64,000 nucleotides of DNA, taken from contig CANMYO010000001.1 of NCBI GenBank assembly GCA_947502145.1, forward strand, positions 1,419,501 through 1,483,500, read 5' to 3'. Each line of letters opens with the position of its first letter. Within the stretch, counting starts at the first letter, position 1. The position numbers and the translations under genes were made by a program. This document shows positions 51,448 to 61,481 of this stretch, piece by piece. The notes under the pieces were generated by a model that saw nothing but the letters and a program-made list of their open reading frames with translations, ran no database searches and was not told the DNA's origin. Source of the DNA: an uncultured Paracoccaceae bacterium (GTDB taxonomy: Bacteria > Pseudomonadota > Alphaproteobacteria > Rhodobacterales > Rhodobacteraceae).

Positions 51448-51714
51448 TCAGTCCAGCACGGTCAGGTCAGTGACAAAGGCAATGACCTTTTCGGCTGGCA
51501 TTTCGCAGGGTTTGAGCAGCGGTTGTTCGGCCAGACGATAGAAATTCAGGCTGATGTAGTCGCTCCCGTCCAGCGCCTCTGCGACCAGTTTGCCGGATCG
51601 GCCACCGGCCATATTGGTGCGGGTGACCACGTAGCGGCGGTCGTAGGCGGTGCCTTGAAACGTACCAAGGGGCAGCGCGTCATATGCGGTGACAAATGGG
51701 TCTGTCAGGGTCAT
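51448..51714 (-). CDS. Conserved small hypothetical protein
   Basis: An 88-residue soluble protein starting at 51714, overlapping the plsY stop as ATGA. The composition is ordinary and the sequence looks well formed (SDYISLNFYRL, MPAEKVIAFVTDLTVLD). No family is recognised. It is the last gene of the pyrB-to-plsY run. The 140 bases downstream to gshA show only a GC-rich segment without an obvious terminator. Confidence 0.7.
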   Translation of the reverse strand: MTLTDPFVTAYDALPLGTFQGTAYDRRYVVTRTNMAGGRSGKLVAEALDGSDYISLNFYRLAEQPLLKPCEMPAEKVIAFVTDLTVLD

Positions 51715-52322
51715 GCCGATGTGCCACCAATCTTGGTTTCTTCGCCCCTGCGCAACCGGCCAATGTTGGACCAATGCCGCAGGTAGATCAGCGCGCCCAG
51801 CACGATGCCGATCCAGAACAGATGGCCCTGACCAATCAGGATAAAGGCCAGCGGCGACCAGCCAGCGGTTAACAGTGCGGCCAGCGACGAATACCGGCTG
51901 AGGGCGGCGGTCAGCAGCCAAATCACCCCGGCCACAAGTCCGGCCAGCAGGCTGAGCCCGAAGAGAATGCCAAAATAGGTTGCGACACCTTTGCCGCCGC
52001 GAAATCTTAACCAGATCGGAAAGCAATGCCCCAGAAATGCGGCAAGGCCCGCAATCTGTGCGGCAAGCTCTCCACCCATCAGGCCACCGACCAACACGGC
52101 GACCCCGCCTTTGAGGGCATCAAACAGCAGGGTCAGCGCCGCCGCCGTCTTGTTGCCCGTGCGCAGCACGTTGGTTGCCCCGATGTTGCCCGAGCCGATC
52201 TCGCGCAGGTTGCCAAGGCCCATCGCGCGGGCCAGCAGAATGCCGGACGGGATCGACCCCAGCAGGTAGCCGATCACTGCGACGACAATCATCACATTGC
52301 TGGCGACCTCGTAATCCGGCAT
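51711..52322 (-). CDS. plsY: Glycerol-3-phosphate acyltransferase PlsY
   Basis: A 203-residue integral membrane acyltransferase using acyl-phosphate to make lysophosphatidic acid, the first step of phospholipid synthesis. The motifs GSIPSGILLAR, GSGNIGATNVLRT and the FRGGKGVAT block, plus HLRHWSNIGRL-like C-terminal residues, define PlsY. It follows the pyrC' stop by 2 bases and overlaps the next gene by 4. Confidence 0.94.
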   Translation of the reverse strand: MPDYEVASNVMIVVAVIGYLLGSIPSGILLARAMGLGNLREIGSGNIGATNVLRTGNKTAAALTLLFDALKGGVAVLVGGLMGGELAAQIAGLAAFLGHCFPIWLRFRGGKGVATYFGILFGLSLLAGLVAGVIWLLTAALSRYSSLAALLTAGWSPLAFILIGQGHLFWIGIVLGALIYLRHWSNIGRLRRGEETKIGGTSA

Positions 52323-52324
52323 GC

Positions 52325-53608
52325 TCAGAGCCTCCCGCTCACTTCCTGACCCGCAACCCAGGTCCCAAGCACTTTGCCCTGCATTCGGGCACCGTCAAAG
52401 GGGGTGTTTTTCGATTTGGACAGAAGTGTGCTTCTGTCCAACACAAAGGGCGCATCGGGATCAAACAGCACAAGGTCAGCGGGATGGCCGGGGCGCATCC
52501 GGCCACCGCGCAACCCAAGCCGCTGCGCCGGGTTCAGTGACAGGGCGCGGAACAGGCGGGGCAGGTCGATCAGCCCTTCGTGATAAAGCCGCAGTGCCGC
52601 TGGCAGCAGTGTTTCCAGCCCCACCGCCCCTGAGGCAGCTTCTTCGTAGGGCAGGCGTTTGCTTTCTTCATCCTGCGGCGTGTGCATGGAGCAGATGATG
52701 TCGATCAGCCCGTCCGCGACAGCCTGCACAACCGCGAGCCGGTCATCTTCGGATCGTAGCGGCGGCTTGAGCTTAAAGAACGTGCGATAGTCGGCGACAT
52801 CAAATTCATTCAGCGTCAGGTGGTGAATGCCAACCCCGGCCGTGATGTCGATGCCGTTGCGCTTGGCCCGTTCCAGCGCTGGCAGCGCCCGGGCAGTGGT
52901 GATCTGGTCGATGTGATATTTGGCGCCCGTCATCTCAAGCAGGCCGATGTCCCGATCCAGCCCCATGCGTTCGGCCATGGGCGACACGCCGGGCAATCCG
53001 CGCAGGGATGCAAACTTGCCCGAGGTCACAGCGGCCCCGTCAGACAGGCCGGGTTCCTGCACATGGCCAATCACCAGCGCATCAAGTGATCTGGCATAGG
53101 TCAGCGCCCGCGAAAAAACCTTGGTATTGGTCACCACCCGGTCGCAATCGGTAAAGGCGACGGCACCGGCGTCCTGCAGGAAGCCGATCTCGGTCATCTC
53201 GCGCCCGTTGCGGCCCTTGGTCAGCGCGGCCATTGGCAGCACATTGACCGGTGCATCCTGTGATGCGCGGCGTTCGACAAACTCCAGCGTTTCCGGGGTG
53301 TCGATTGCCGGCAGCGTATCGGGGCGTGTCACGATGGTGGTGACACCCCCGGCGGCGGCCGCACGACCAGCGCTGCGGAAACTTTCCTTGTGGCGTTCGC
53401 CGGGCTCTGAAATTTTCACCCCGATGTCGATGATCCCCGGTGCCAGACACATGCCGCCACAGTCGATGATCTGCGCGTCCTTCACCGTCGGATGCGTGTC
53501 GTCATAGACCTCGGCGATGCTGTCGCCTTCAATCAGCATCGCGCCGGGGTTGTCCGTCAGGGCCACCGCGCGGATCAGCCGGGCATTTGTAAACAGTGTT
53601 TTGGTCAT
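52325..53608 (-). CDS. pyrC': Dihydroorotase-like protein PyrC' (probably non-catalytic)
   Basis: A 427-residue amidohydrolase-fold protein of the dihydroorotase family. Its zinc-binding residues are missing: the usual DxHxH is DIGVK (Asp61, Gly63, Lys65), the HxS/T ligand region reads DQITT (Gln235 in place of His), and the catalytic TDHAPH is SMHTPQ (Met308 in place of Asp). PyrC' proteins of this type hold aspartate transcarbamoylase in an active dodecamer. It shares a run with pyrB, one small gene away. A functional dihydroorotase must lie elsewhere. Confidence 0.88.
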   Translation of the reverse strand: MTKTLFTNARLIRAVALTDNPGAMLIEGDSIAEVYDDTHPTVKDAQIIDCGGMCLAPGIIDIGVKISEPGERHKESFRSAGRAAAAGGVTTIVTRPDTLPAIDTPETLEFVERRASQDAPVNVLPMAALTKGRNGREMTEIGFLQDAGAVAFTDCDRVVTNTKVFSRALTYARSLDALVIGHVQEPGLSDGAAVTSGKFASLRGLPGVSPMAERMGLDRDIGLLEMTGAKYHIDQITTARALPALERAKRNGIDITAGVGIHHLTLNEFDVADYRTFFKLKPPLRSEDDRLAVVQAVADGLIDIICSMHTPQDEESKRLPYEEAASGAVGLETLLPAALRLYHEGLIDLPRLFRALSLNPAQRLGLRGGRMRPGHPADLVLFDPDAPFVLDRSTLLSKSKNTPFDGARMQGKVLGTWVAGQEVSGRL

Positions 53609-53665
53609 GCGGCGTCCTGTTGGATTTGGTGCAGATGTGTCACCTGCGGGCTTGCGGCGCTCATA

Positions 53666-54190
53666 TCAGCCCCCAACCCAGATCATCAGGCCAACGAGGG
53701 CGAAGAGGACGATAAGGGCGATCGTCGCGATGCGGCCTGACATGGCCGCGTTGGAGGGCGGGTCCTTGGCGGGCGGGTCGGGGATCAGCCCTTCGGCGGC
53801 ATCGGATTTCAGCGGGGGCGCTACGTTCAGGCTGGCCTTGTCGCCAAGCGTGGTGACATGGCGCAGGCCCGGCGCGAGGGTCAGCGAAAGCGCGTGCCCG
53901 CCGCTGGCCCGGCTCATGATCAGGGCTACGCCGCCTGACACACCGTCAAGTGCGCGCAGGTCCGCGGTGTCGGGTTCAATATCGTAGCCGTGCTTGACAA
54001 ACTGCGCGAGGCTCATGTTCTCAAGCGCGGAGAGGTCAAAGATATCAACGTAATCGGGATCAAGGGCTGCCACCCCAAAGGCCTGCATCAGGGCTGCGGG
54101 GTCCTTGTCCCGCAGGGTATCAGAGAGCGGCACGGGCAATTCGAAGACGCGAATGCGTCCGTGATCATTGGCCGGGATCGTCAGGGTCAT
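53666..54190 (-). CDS. Hypothetical membrane-anchored protein in the pyrB operon
   Basis: A 174-residue protein with a soluble N-terminal region (about residues 1-145) and one C-terminal transmembrane helix ([20 protein letters not shown]) that ends the protein. The soluble part has no recognised motif. Its ATG overlaps the pyrB stop by 4 bases and it is followed by pyrC', so it is tied to pyrimidine synthesis only by position. Confidence 0.72.
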   Translation of the reverse strand: MTLTIPANDHGRIRVFELPVPLSDTLRDKDPAALMQAFGVAALDPDYVDIFDLSALENMSLAQFVKHGYDIEPDTADLRALDGVSGGVALIMSRASGGHALSLTLAPGLRHVTTLGDKASLNVAPPLKSDAAEGLIPDPPAKDPPSNAAMSGRIATIALIVLFALVGLMIWVGG

Positions 54191-55143
54191 GCCATCACCG
54201 TTTCTGCCTTTCGCGCCGCGCGCAGGTTTCGCGCCAAGAGGTCCATCGCGGCCATGCGCACTGCGACGCCCATTTCGACCTGTGTCTGAATCACGCTGCG
54301 GTTGATGTCGTCGGCAATGGTCCCGTCGATTTCGACGCCGCGGTTCATCGGGCCAGGGTGCATCACGATCGCGTCGTCCTTGGCATGGCGCAGTTTCGCG
54401 GCGTCCAGCCCGTAGCGATGAAAGTATTCCCGCTCTGACGGGATAAAGCCGCCGTCCATGCGTTCTTTTTGCAGGCGCAGCATCATCACCACGTCAACGT
54501 CCTGCAGGCCCTGTTCCATCGTCTCGAACACTTCGACGCCAAATTCAGACATGCCTGATGGCATCAGCGTGGGCGGCGCGATCAGGCGGATGCGGTTTTC
54601 CATCTTGCCAAGCAGCATGATGTTGGAGCGCGCCACGCGGCTATGGGCGATGTCGCCGCATATCGCGATGGACAGCCGGTGCAGCCGCCCCTTGGCGCGG
54701 CGGATTGTGAGCGCGTCCAACAGTGCCTGCGTCGGATGTTCGTGCGGGCCATCGCCCGCGTTCAGCACGGCGCCGTTGACCTTCTGCGCCAGCAGATCCA
54801 CGGCACCCGAATTGGGATGGCGCACGACAAGAAGATCAGGGTGCATCGCGTTCAGCGTGAGTGCGGTATCAATCAGGGTTTCGCCCTTTTTGATCGAACT
54901 GGCCTGCATGGCCATGTTCATCACGTCCGCGCCCAGCCTTTTGCCGGCGAGTTCGAAACTGGCCTGCGTGCGGGTCGAATTTTCAAAGAACATGTTGATC
55001 TGCGTGATCCCGGCCAGCACGTCCTTGTGGCTGCGTCCCTGCCGGTTGTGGTCCGCGTATTGGTCCGCCAGATCCAGCAATGTGGTGATCTCATCCGGAG
55101 CGAGATGTTCGATGCCAAGCAGATGGCGGGCGCGAAAGGACAT
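54187..55143 (-). CDS. pyrB: Aspartate carbamoyltransferase catalytic subunit
   Basis: A 318-residue ATCase making carbamoyl aspartate in de novo pyrimidine synthesis. The carbamoyl-phosphate motif [12 protein letters not shown], the RHPNSGAVD segment, HPTQALLDA and [13 protein letters not shown] are all intact. The ATG at 55143 has GAGGTG just upstream; the longer open frame to 55257 is not needed. The neighbouring PyrC' would be its structural partner. Confidence 0.95.
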   Translation of the reverse strand: MSFRARHLLGIEHLAPDEITTLLDLADQYADHNRQGRSHKDVLAGITQINMFFENSTRTQASFELAGKRLGADVMNMAMQASSIKKGETLIDTALTLNAMHPDLLVVRHPNSGAVDLLAQKVNGAVLNAGDGPHEHPTQALLDALTIRRAKGRLHRLSIAICGDIAHSRVARSNIMLLGKMENRIRLIAPPTLMPSGMSEFGVEVFETMEQGLQDVDVVMMLRLQKERMDGGFIPSEREYFHRYGLDAAKLRHAKDDAIVMHPGPMNRGVEIDGTIADDINRSVIQTQVEMGVAVRMAAMDLLARNLRAARKAETVMA

Positions 55144-55240
55144 GGGACACCTCAGAATTGCTGCGCGGGTTATAGGTAGAGCGGCCCGCTGGGGCAAGCG
55201 GGGCTGCACATCCGCGTGGGATCGGCGTATCCTGTGGCCA

Positions 55241-56029
55241 ATGGATTCGGCAGACACATATTGGGCAGATCGCGCCCTGCTGGAATGGCAGGTGGAACTG
55301 GGCGCGGACGAAGCGATTCAAGACACCCCTGTTGACCGCTATGCGCTGGATGCCGCAAAGCCCAAACCCGTTGAAAAGAAGGCCGATGACGCGCCGCCAC
55401 CGATCCCAAAGCCGGTTGTGGCAGATCCCGTGGTCCTGGCGCAAAAGGCGGCAGCCGCGGCCAATGACCTGACGCAGCTGGCGGCGGCGATGCAGGCGTT
55501 TGATCAATGCGACCTGAAACGGGGGGCCAAGAATTTCGTGTTTGCCGACGGGCAGGCCGCCGCGCGGGTGATGATCGTGGGCGAAGCACCGGGGCGGCAG
55601 GAAGACATCGCAGGCAAACCCTTTGTCGGGCAGGCTGGGCAATTGCTGGACAAGATGCTGGCTGCGATTGGCCTGGACCGGGGTGCAGCGGACCCGGCAG
55701 AGGCTGTCTATATCAGCAATGTGCTGCCCTGGCGGCCACCGGCCAACCGCACGCCGGATGCCGAAGAAATCGCGATGATGTTGCCGTTTCTTGAACGCCA
55801 TGTCGCGCTGGCCAACCCGGACCTGCTGATCCTGATGGGCAACACGCCCTGCCAGGCGGTTCTGGGGCGCGCCGGGATTACACGGATCAGGGGGCAATGG
55901 ACCGAAGTTCTGGGCCGCCCGGCTATCCCGATGTTCCACCCCGCCTATCTGCTGCGCCAGCCCGCGGCAAAACGCGAAGCCTGGGCCGATCTGCTGAGCA
56001 TCAAGGCAAGATTGCGAGACACAAAATGA
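55241..56029 (+). CDS. Uracil-DNA glycosylase family 4-like protein
   Basis: A 262-residue member of the family-4-type uracil-DNA glycosylases. Motif [18 protein letters not shown] (about 114-130) and motif [14 protein letters not shown] are clear. Only two cysteines occur (Cys90 and Cys204), while the family normally uses four to bind a 4Fe-4S cluster, so the cluster is probably absent. An N-terminal 90-residue, proline/alanine-rich region is variable in this group. It overlaps moaB by ATGA and is divergent from pyrB. Confidence 0.82.
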   Translation: MDSADTYWADRALLEWQVELGADEAIQDTPVDRYALDAAKPKPVEKKADDAPPPIPKPVVADPVVLAQKAAAAANDLTQLAAAMQAFDQCDLKRGAKNFVFADGQAAARVMIVGEAPGRQEDIAGKPFVGQAGQLLDKMLAAIGLDRGAADPAEAVYISNVLPWRPPANRTPDAEEIAMMLPFLERHVALANPDLLILMGNTPCQAVLGRAGITRIRGQWTEVLGRPAIPMFHPAYLLRQPAAKREAWADLLSIKARLRDTK

Positions 56030-56556
56030 CAGAACGTTCTTTCATCCCGGTGCGGATTGCCGTCCTGACGGTCAGCGACACGCGGACCCCCGCGGATGAC
56101 CGGTCTGGCAATATTCTGGTTGAGCGGTTGCAGGTCGCGGGTCATCACCTTGCCGCGCGGACCATTCTGGCTGATGAGCGCGACCAGATTGCCGACCAGT
56201 TGCGCATGTGGTGTGGCGATGACGAAATTGATGTGGTGATTTCAACAGGCGGCACCGGGTTGACCGGGCGCGACGTCACCGTCGAGGCGCATCGTGACGT
56301 CTATGAAAAGGAAATTGACGCCTTTGGCACGGTGTTCACCCATGTCAGCATGGCCAAGATCGGCACCAGCGCGGTGCAAAGCCGCGCAACAGGTGGGGTC
56401 GCCAAGGGGACCTATCTTTTTGCGTTGCCGGGCAGTCCGGGGGCCTGCAAGGATGCCTGGGACGAAATCCTTGTCAAACAGCTCGACTATCGCCATGCGC
56501 CCTGCAACTTTGTTGAAATCATGCCCCGTCTTGACGAACATTTGCGCCGGAAGTGA
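56026..56556 (+). CDS. moaB: Molybdenum cofactor biosynthesis protein MoaB
   Basis: A 176-residue MoaB/MogA-fold protein that adenylates molybdopterin before molybdate insertion. The conserved AVLTVSDTR, DVVISTGGTGLTGRDVT and PGSPGACKDAWDEIL blocks are clear. The start overlaps the udg stop. It is a Moco gene about 21 kb away from the fdhD-mob-moeA operon. Confidence 0.92.
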   Translation: MTERSFIPVRIAVLTVSDTRTPADDRSGNILVERLQVAGHHLAARTILADERDQIADQLRMWCGDDEIDVVISTGGTGLTGRDVTVEAHRDVYEKEIDAFGTVFTHVSMAKIGTSAVQSRATGGVAKGTYLFALPGSPGACKDAWDEILVKQLDYRHAPCNFVEIMPRLDEHLRRK

Positions 56557-56637
56557 CCCAATCGTGCGTATCATACGTATGAAATAGGATCACCCGGACG
56601 TCCGAAGCGGGCGATCAGGCAAGGCAGGAGAAATGGA

Positions 56638-58092
56638 ATGCGATTTCTGCGACGCTCTTTGGTCGGGATTTTCCTGCTGTCGGTGACGTTTGCCTTGCTC
56701 GCATATGCCGCCAATACGGTGCGCGGCGCAGTTGAAACGCGGTTGAACGCAGAGCCGCGCAGCTTTCCCCAACGCGAGCGGGTTTTTGCGGTCAACGTGG
56801 TGACGCTGACCCCGGAGACGCTTAACCCCGTGCTGAATGTATTCGGAGAGTTGCGCAGCACGCGCACGCTTGATTTGCGCAGCGCCTCGGGCGGGACGAT
56901 CATACAGGCGTCACCCGCGCTGACCGAGGGCGGGACCGTGGAACAGGGCGATCTGCTGTTTGAAGTTGACCCGACAGCGGCGCAAGCCGCCCTAGATCGC
57001 AGCGGTGCGGATTTGCAGGATGCCGAGGCAGAATTGCGCGATGCCGAACGCGGGCTGGCGCTGGCGCAGGATGAGCTGCTGGCCGCAGAGGCGCAGGCGG
57101 ATCTGCGGCGGCAGGCGCTGACCCGCGCGGAAGACCTGCAAGGCCGGGGCGTTGGTACGGCCGCGGCGGTCGAAACCGCAGAGCTGGCCGCATCCGCGGC
57201 GGACGCCGCGGTTCTGTCACGCCGCCAGTCGCTGGCGCAGGCCGAGGCGCGCATCGATCAGTCGACCACCCGGCTGGCCCGCACGCGTATTGACCTGGCC
57301 GAGGCTGAACGTGCGGTTGCAGATACCACAGTCATGGCACCCTTTGACGGCACATTGGCGGATGTCGTGGTGTCGCCCGGCGGGCGGGTGGCCCCGAACG
57401 AACGTATCGCCACGCTCATGGACCCGGACCGGCTTGAGGTCGCGTTTCGCGTCTCGACCAGCCAATATGCGCGCCTGCTTGAGGATGGTGTCCTGCCCAA
57501 TCTGCCAGTGAAGGTTTCCTTGGACGTCTCGGGTGTTGATCTGAGCGCCACGGGCAGGATCACCCGCGAGGGTGGCGCAGTGGCCGAGGGGCAGACGGGC
57601 CGTCTGTTATTCGCGGCGCTGGATGCCGCGCCGGGGTTCCGGCCAGGTGATTTTGTCACCGTCAGCGTTGATGAACCGGCGTTGGCCGGTGTGGCGCTGG
57701 TGCCTGCAACCGCGGTGGCGGCGGATCAGACAGTACTTGTCGTTGATGAGGGTGATCGCCTGCAAAGCCATGAGGTCCGCCTTTTGCGGCGACAGGGGAA
57801 CGATGTGATCATCACGGTGGGTGATCTGGCCGGGCAACGGATCGTCGCTGAACGCTCGCCCTTGTTGGGCGCCGGGATTGGCGTGCGCCCGATTGATCCC
57901 AGCGCCGCGACCGCCGAACCGGCTGCGCCCGAGATGGTTACACTTGATGATGAACGGCGCGCGAAGCTGGTTGAATTTGTCACTGCCAGCCGGATGCCGG
58001 ATGAGGCCAAGCAGCGGGTGATCAGCCAGCTGGAACAACCCGAAGTACCGGCCGAAACGGTCAGCCGCATCGAAAGCCGGATGGGAAGCTGA
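56638..58092 (+). CDS. RND efflux periplasmic adaptor (HlyD/MFP family)
   Basis: A 484-residue membrane-fusion protein linking an RND pump to an outer-membrane channel. An N-terminal signal/anchor helix (about 8-28) precedes a lipoyl half, a long alanine-rich coiled-coil hairpin (about 115-215), then the second lipoyl half and beta-barrel. The C-terminal region is followed by a tail of about 60 residues (PEMVTLDDERRAKLVEFVTASRMP) not common in MFPs. It overlaps the pump gene by one base. Confidence 0.9.
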   Translation: MRFLRRSLVGIFLLSVTFALLAYAANTVRGAVETRLNAEPRSFPQRERVFAVNVVTLTPETLNPVLNVFGELRSTRTLDLRSASGGTIIQASPALTEGGTVEQGDLLFEVDPTAAQAALDRSGADLQDAEAELRDAERGLALAQDELLAAEAQADLRRQALTRAEDLQGRGVGTAAAVETAELAASAADAAVLSRRQSLAQAEARIDQSTTRLARTRIDLAEAERAVADTTVMAPFDGTLADVVVSPGGRVAPNERIATLMDPDRLEVAFRVSTSQYARLLEDGVLPNLPVKVSLDVSGVDLSATGRITREGGAVAEGQTGRLLFAALDAAPGFRPGDFVTVSVDEPALAGVALVPATAVAADQTVLVVDEGDRLQSHEVRLLRRQGNDVIITVGDLAGQRIVAERSPLLGAGIGVRPIDPSAATAEPAAPEMVTLDDERRAKLVEFVTASRMPDEAKQRVISQLEQPEVPAETVSRIESRMGS

Positions 58093-61000
58093 TGGCATAC
58101 GGGGCCCGCGACACCAGCAATATCGGCGGCTTGCTGTCCTATTTCACCCGGCACCGCACAATTGCGAACCTGCTGTTGTTGCTGATGCTTGCAGCCGGCA
58201 CCTTTGCCTTTCCCAACATGCGTGCGCAGTTTTTCCCCGATGTTGTTGTTGACGATATCGACATCACTGTGCGCTGGGATGGTGCCGGGGCAGAGGCCGT
58301 GGACGAAGGTATCGTACAGGTACTTGAACCGGCGCTTTTGGCGGTTGAGGGGGTCACGGCGTCCTATGCGCGCGCGACGGAGGGGCGTGCGTCGATCAAC
58401 CTAGAGTTTGAGCCTGGCGCAGACATCGAAAAGGCGAATGAAGACGTTCAGTTCGCACTGGACAGCACCAGCAACCTGCCTGCGGATGCGGAGGATCCCG
58501 AGATCAGGCGTGGGGGCTGGTCGGATCGGGTCACCGACGTGGTCATTGCCGGACCGGTCAGCGTCGATCAATTGGCGCGGTTTGCGGATGAACTTGTTGT
58601 GCGGCTGTTTGCCGATGGGGTCACACAGGCGGTTGTGCGCGGCGTTGCGGCGCCATCAACAATCATCGAAGTTCCATCGCTGAACCTGATCCGCTTTGAC
58701 GTCACCTTGGCCGAAATTTCGGACCGCATCGCCGAAGAGGCGGTGGGCGATCCGGCCGGGGATGCAGGCGCGAGCCGGGTCAGGACCGGTGTGTCAAAAC
58801 GTACCGCGGATGACATTTCCGCCATCGTGATCCGATCCAACGATGATGGATCAAAGCTGACCGTGGGCGATGTCGGGCGCATTACGGTCGAAGGCCCCGA
58901 CCGCAATCAGGCCTATTTTGTCGGCAGCGATCCCGCGATCCAGATCAGGGTCAACCGATCGGCCACCGGTGACGCGATCGGGTTGCAGGAAAAGGTCGAA
59001 AAAGTTGCCGCAGAACTGCAGGCAAGTCTGCCGCAGGGGGTTAAGATCACCCTGACCAATACCCTGGCCGAACAGATCACCGGACGTCTGAACATCCTGA
59101 TGGACAACGGCCTGATGGGATTGGGGTTGGTGCTTGCGCTATTGTTCCTGTTCCTGAATGCGCGCACTGCATTCTGGGTGGCCGCAGGTATCCCCGCGGC
59201 GATGTTTGCGGCCGTCGCGCTGATGTATGCCTTTGGGATCACGATCAACATGATCTCGCTTTTTGCGCTGATCATCACGCTGGGCATCGTGGTGGATGAC
59301 GCCATTGTCGTGGGCGAGCATGCCGATTTCCGGGTCAGGCAGCTTGGCGAAGATTCGACGGTGGCCGCTGAGCGCGCCGCTCAACGCATGTTCAGCCCGG
59401 TTTTCTCAGCGACGCTGACCACGATCATCGCCTTTTTCGGTCTGGTGATCATTGGTGGGCGGTTTGGGGATCTGATCGCTGATATTCCTTTTACAGTGAT
59501 CGTCGTGCTTGCGGCGTCGCTGGTCGAATGTTTCCTGATCCTGCCGCACCATCTGGCCCATTCCATCGGGCATTCGGCCAAGCGGCACTGGTATGACTGG
59601 CCGTCTTATGTGGTTAACAAGGGCTTTGACCGGGTACGGGACCGGCTGTTCCGTCCGTTCATGGCGGGGGTCATCTGGGCGCGCTATCCGGTGGTCGCAT
59701 TGGCGCTGGTGGTTCTTGCCTCGCAGGTGGCGTTGTTCATCAGGGGTGACGTGAACTGGCGGTTCTTCAATGCACCCGAACAGGGGCAGGTCACCGGCAA
59801 TTTTGCCATGCTGCCCGGCGCGACACGGCAGGACACGTTGGAGATGATGGCCGAGATGCAGCGCGCGGCCAATGAACTGGGCGCCGCCTACGAAACGCGC
59901 TATGGGGCCAATCCGATTGATTTCATGATCGCGCAGGTTGGTGGCAATTCGGGGCGGGCAATTTCCGGGTCAGATCAGAAAGATGCCGATCAGCTTGGCG
60001 CGGTGTCGATCACGCTGATTGATGCCGACAGTCGCCCCTATTCATCGTTCCAGTTTGTCGGGGAACTGCAGGAAAGCGTGCGACAGCATCCGATGGCGGA
60101 AACGGTCAGTTTTCGGTCGTGGGGCCGGGGGCCGGGCGGTGACAGCCTGTCAGTCCAGATGTTCGGGGCTGCGCCAGAGCAACTGAAATCCGCGGCAGAG
60201 GCGCTGAAGACCGCGTTGGTGCAATTCCCCGAGATCAGTGGGCTTGAGGATTCGCTGGCTTATGACAAGGAAGAGCTGCTGCTGGAGCTGACTCCGCAGG
60301 GGCAGGCGCTGGGGCTGAACATCGACGGGCTGGGCCGGGTCTTGCGCAACCGGTTGGGCGGGATCGAGGCGGCCAGTTATCCTGACGGTGCGCGCTCCGC
60401 GACGATACGGGTCGAACTGCCGCCAGACGAATTGTCCGCCGACTTTCTGGAACGGACGCAAATCCGCACCGGTCAAGGGGCCTATGTGCCCTTGGGGGAT
60501 GTCGTCACCGTTACAAGCCGCACCGGATTTTCGGTCGTGCAGCGGGAAAACGGCATTCCCCTGATCACGGTGTCAGGTGATCTGGATGACGAAGACGCAG
60601 AGCGCGCCAGCGCGGTCAACAAGACCATAAACGAGGTCATCCTGCCCGATATTCAGGAACGGTTTGGCGTGGATACGCAGCTTGCTGGACTTAGCGAACA
60701 GGAAAGCCGATTCCTGACCGATGCGCGTAACGGGTTTATCCTTGTTCTGTGCGGAATTTTCCTGTCGCTGGCCTGGATCTTCAGTTCCTGGACCCGTCCG
60801 CTGGTGGTGATGGCAATCATTCCCTTTGGGCTGGTCGGCACGATTTACGGCCACAATCTGTGGGGCATTCCGATGAGCATGTTCACCGTCGTGGGCCTGA
60901 TCGGCATGACCGGGATTGTGATCAACGACAGCATCGTTCTGGTCACGACCATTGACGAATATGCCAAGGACCGCGGTTTGGTGCCGGCCATCATTGACGG

Positions 61001-61481
61001 GGCGGCGGACAGGCTGCGCCCGGTTCTGTTGACAACGCTGACAACAGTGCTGGGGCTGACGCCCTTATTGTACGAGGGGTCCAATCAGGCCGAGTTCCTG
61101 AAACCGACGGTGGTCACGCTGGTCTTTGGGCTGGCCTTCGGGATGCTGCTTGTCCTGCTGATTGTGCCATCGCTGATGGCGATGCAGGCGGATGTGTCGC
61201 GGCAGGTGCGCGCGGCGCGGCGCGCGCTGCGCGGGCGGCGGATGGCAATGCTTGTACCGGCAGGGTTTGGCGGCCTGGTGGCACTTGGGCTGTTTGCGGT
61301 GACGGTCGCGCCGGTGCTGTTGACCGGGTCCGCATGGTCACCTGCCGTTGCGCTGCTGCCGATGTTGGCGGGAGGTTTTAGCGCTGCCTTTGTGGTGTTC
61401 GCCGCAGGTCTGGGCGTTGCGCTGATCGCGATCTATCTGCTGAGCGTTCTGGGGTTCGGGTTGCGCCGCCGCGCCGGTTAG
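58092..61481 (+). CDS. RND efflux transporter permease subunit
   Basis: A 1129-residue inner-membrane drug/proton antiporter of the AcrB family. The signature GIVVDDAIVVGEHADF with the conserved proton-relay Asp pair occurs in the TM4 region, and a second TM cluster follows in the C-terminal half. About 100 extra C-terminal residues after the usual end (from about residue 1031) contain further hydrophobic segments (VPAGFGGLVALGLFAVTVAPVL and LPMLAGGFSAAFVVFAAGLG), which is longer than usual. It forms a pair with the adaptor; no outer-membrane factor is adjacent. Confidence 0.93.
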   Translation: MAYGARDTSNIGGLLSYFTRHRTIANLLLLLMLAAGTFAFPNMRAQFFPDVVVDDIDITVRWDGAGAEAVDEGIVQVLEPALLAVEGVTASYARATEGRASINLEFEPGADIEKANEDVQFALDSTSNLPADAEDPEIRRGGWSDRVTDVVIAGPVSVDQLARFADELVVRLFADGVTQAVVRGVAAPSTIIEVPSLNLIRFDVTLAEISDRIAEEAVGDPAGDAGASRVRTGVSKRTADDISAIVIRSNDDGSKLTVGDVGRITVEGPDRNQAYFVGSDPAIQIRVNRSATGDAIGLQEKVEKVAAELQASLPQGVKITLTNTLAEQITGRLNILMDNGLMGLGLVLALLFLFLNARTAFWVAAGIPAAMFAAVALMYAFGITINMISLFALIITLGIVVDDAIVVGEHADFRVRQLGEDSTVAAERAAQRMFSPVFSATLTTIIAFFGLVIIGGRFGDLIADIPFTVIVVLAASLVECFLILPHHLAHSIGHSAKRHWYDWPSYVVNKGFDRVRDRLFRPFMAGVIWARYPVVALALVVLASQVALFIRGDVNWRFFNAPEQGQVTGNFAMLPGATRQDTLEMMAEMQRAANELGAAYETRYGANPIDFMIAQVGGNSGRAISGSDQKDADQLGAVSITLIDADSRPYSSFQFVGELQESVRQHPMAETVSFRSWGRGPGGDSLSVQMFGAAPEQLKSAAEALKTALVQFPEISGLEDSLAYDKEELLLELTPQGQALGLNIDGLGRVLRNRLGGIEAASYPDGARSATIRVELPPDELSADFLERTQIRTGQGAYVPLGDVVTVTSRTGFSVVQRENGIPLITVSGDLDDEDAERASAVNKTINEVILPDIQERFGVDTQLAGLSEQESRFLTDARNGFILVLCGIFLSLAWIFSSWTRPLVVMAIIPFGLVGTIYGHNLWGIPMSMFTVVGLIGMTGIVINDSIVLVTTIDEYAKDRGLVPAIIDGAADRLRPVLLTTLTTVLGLTPLLYEGSNQAEFLKPTVVTLVFGLAFGMLLVLLIVPSLMAMQADVSRQVRAARRALRGRRMAMLVPAGFGGLVALGLFAVTVAPVLLTGSAWSPAVALLPMLAGGFSAAFVVFAAGLGVALIAIYLLSVLGFGLRRRAG

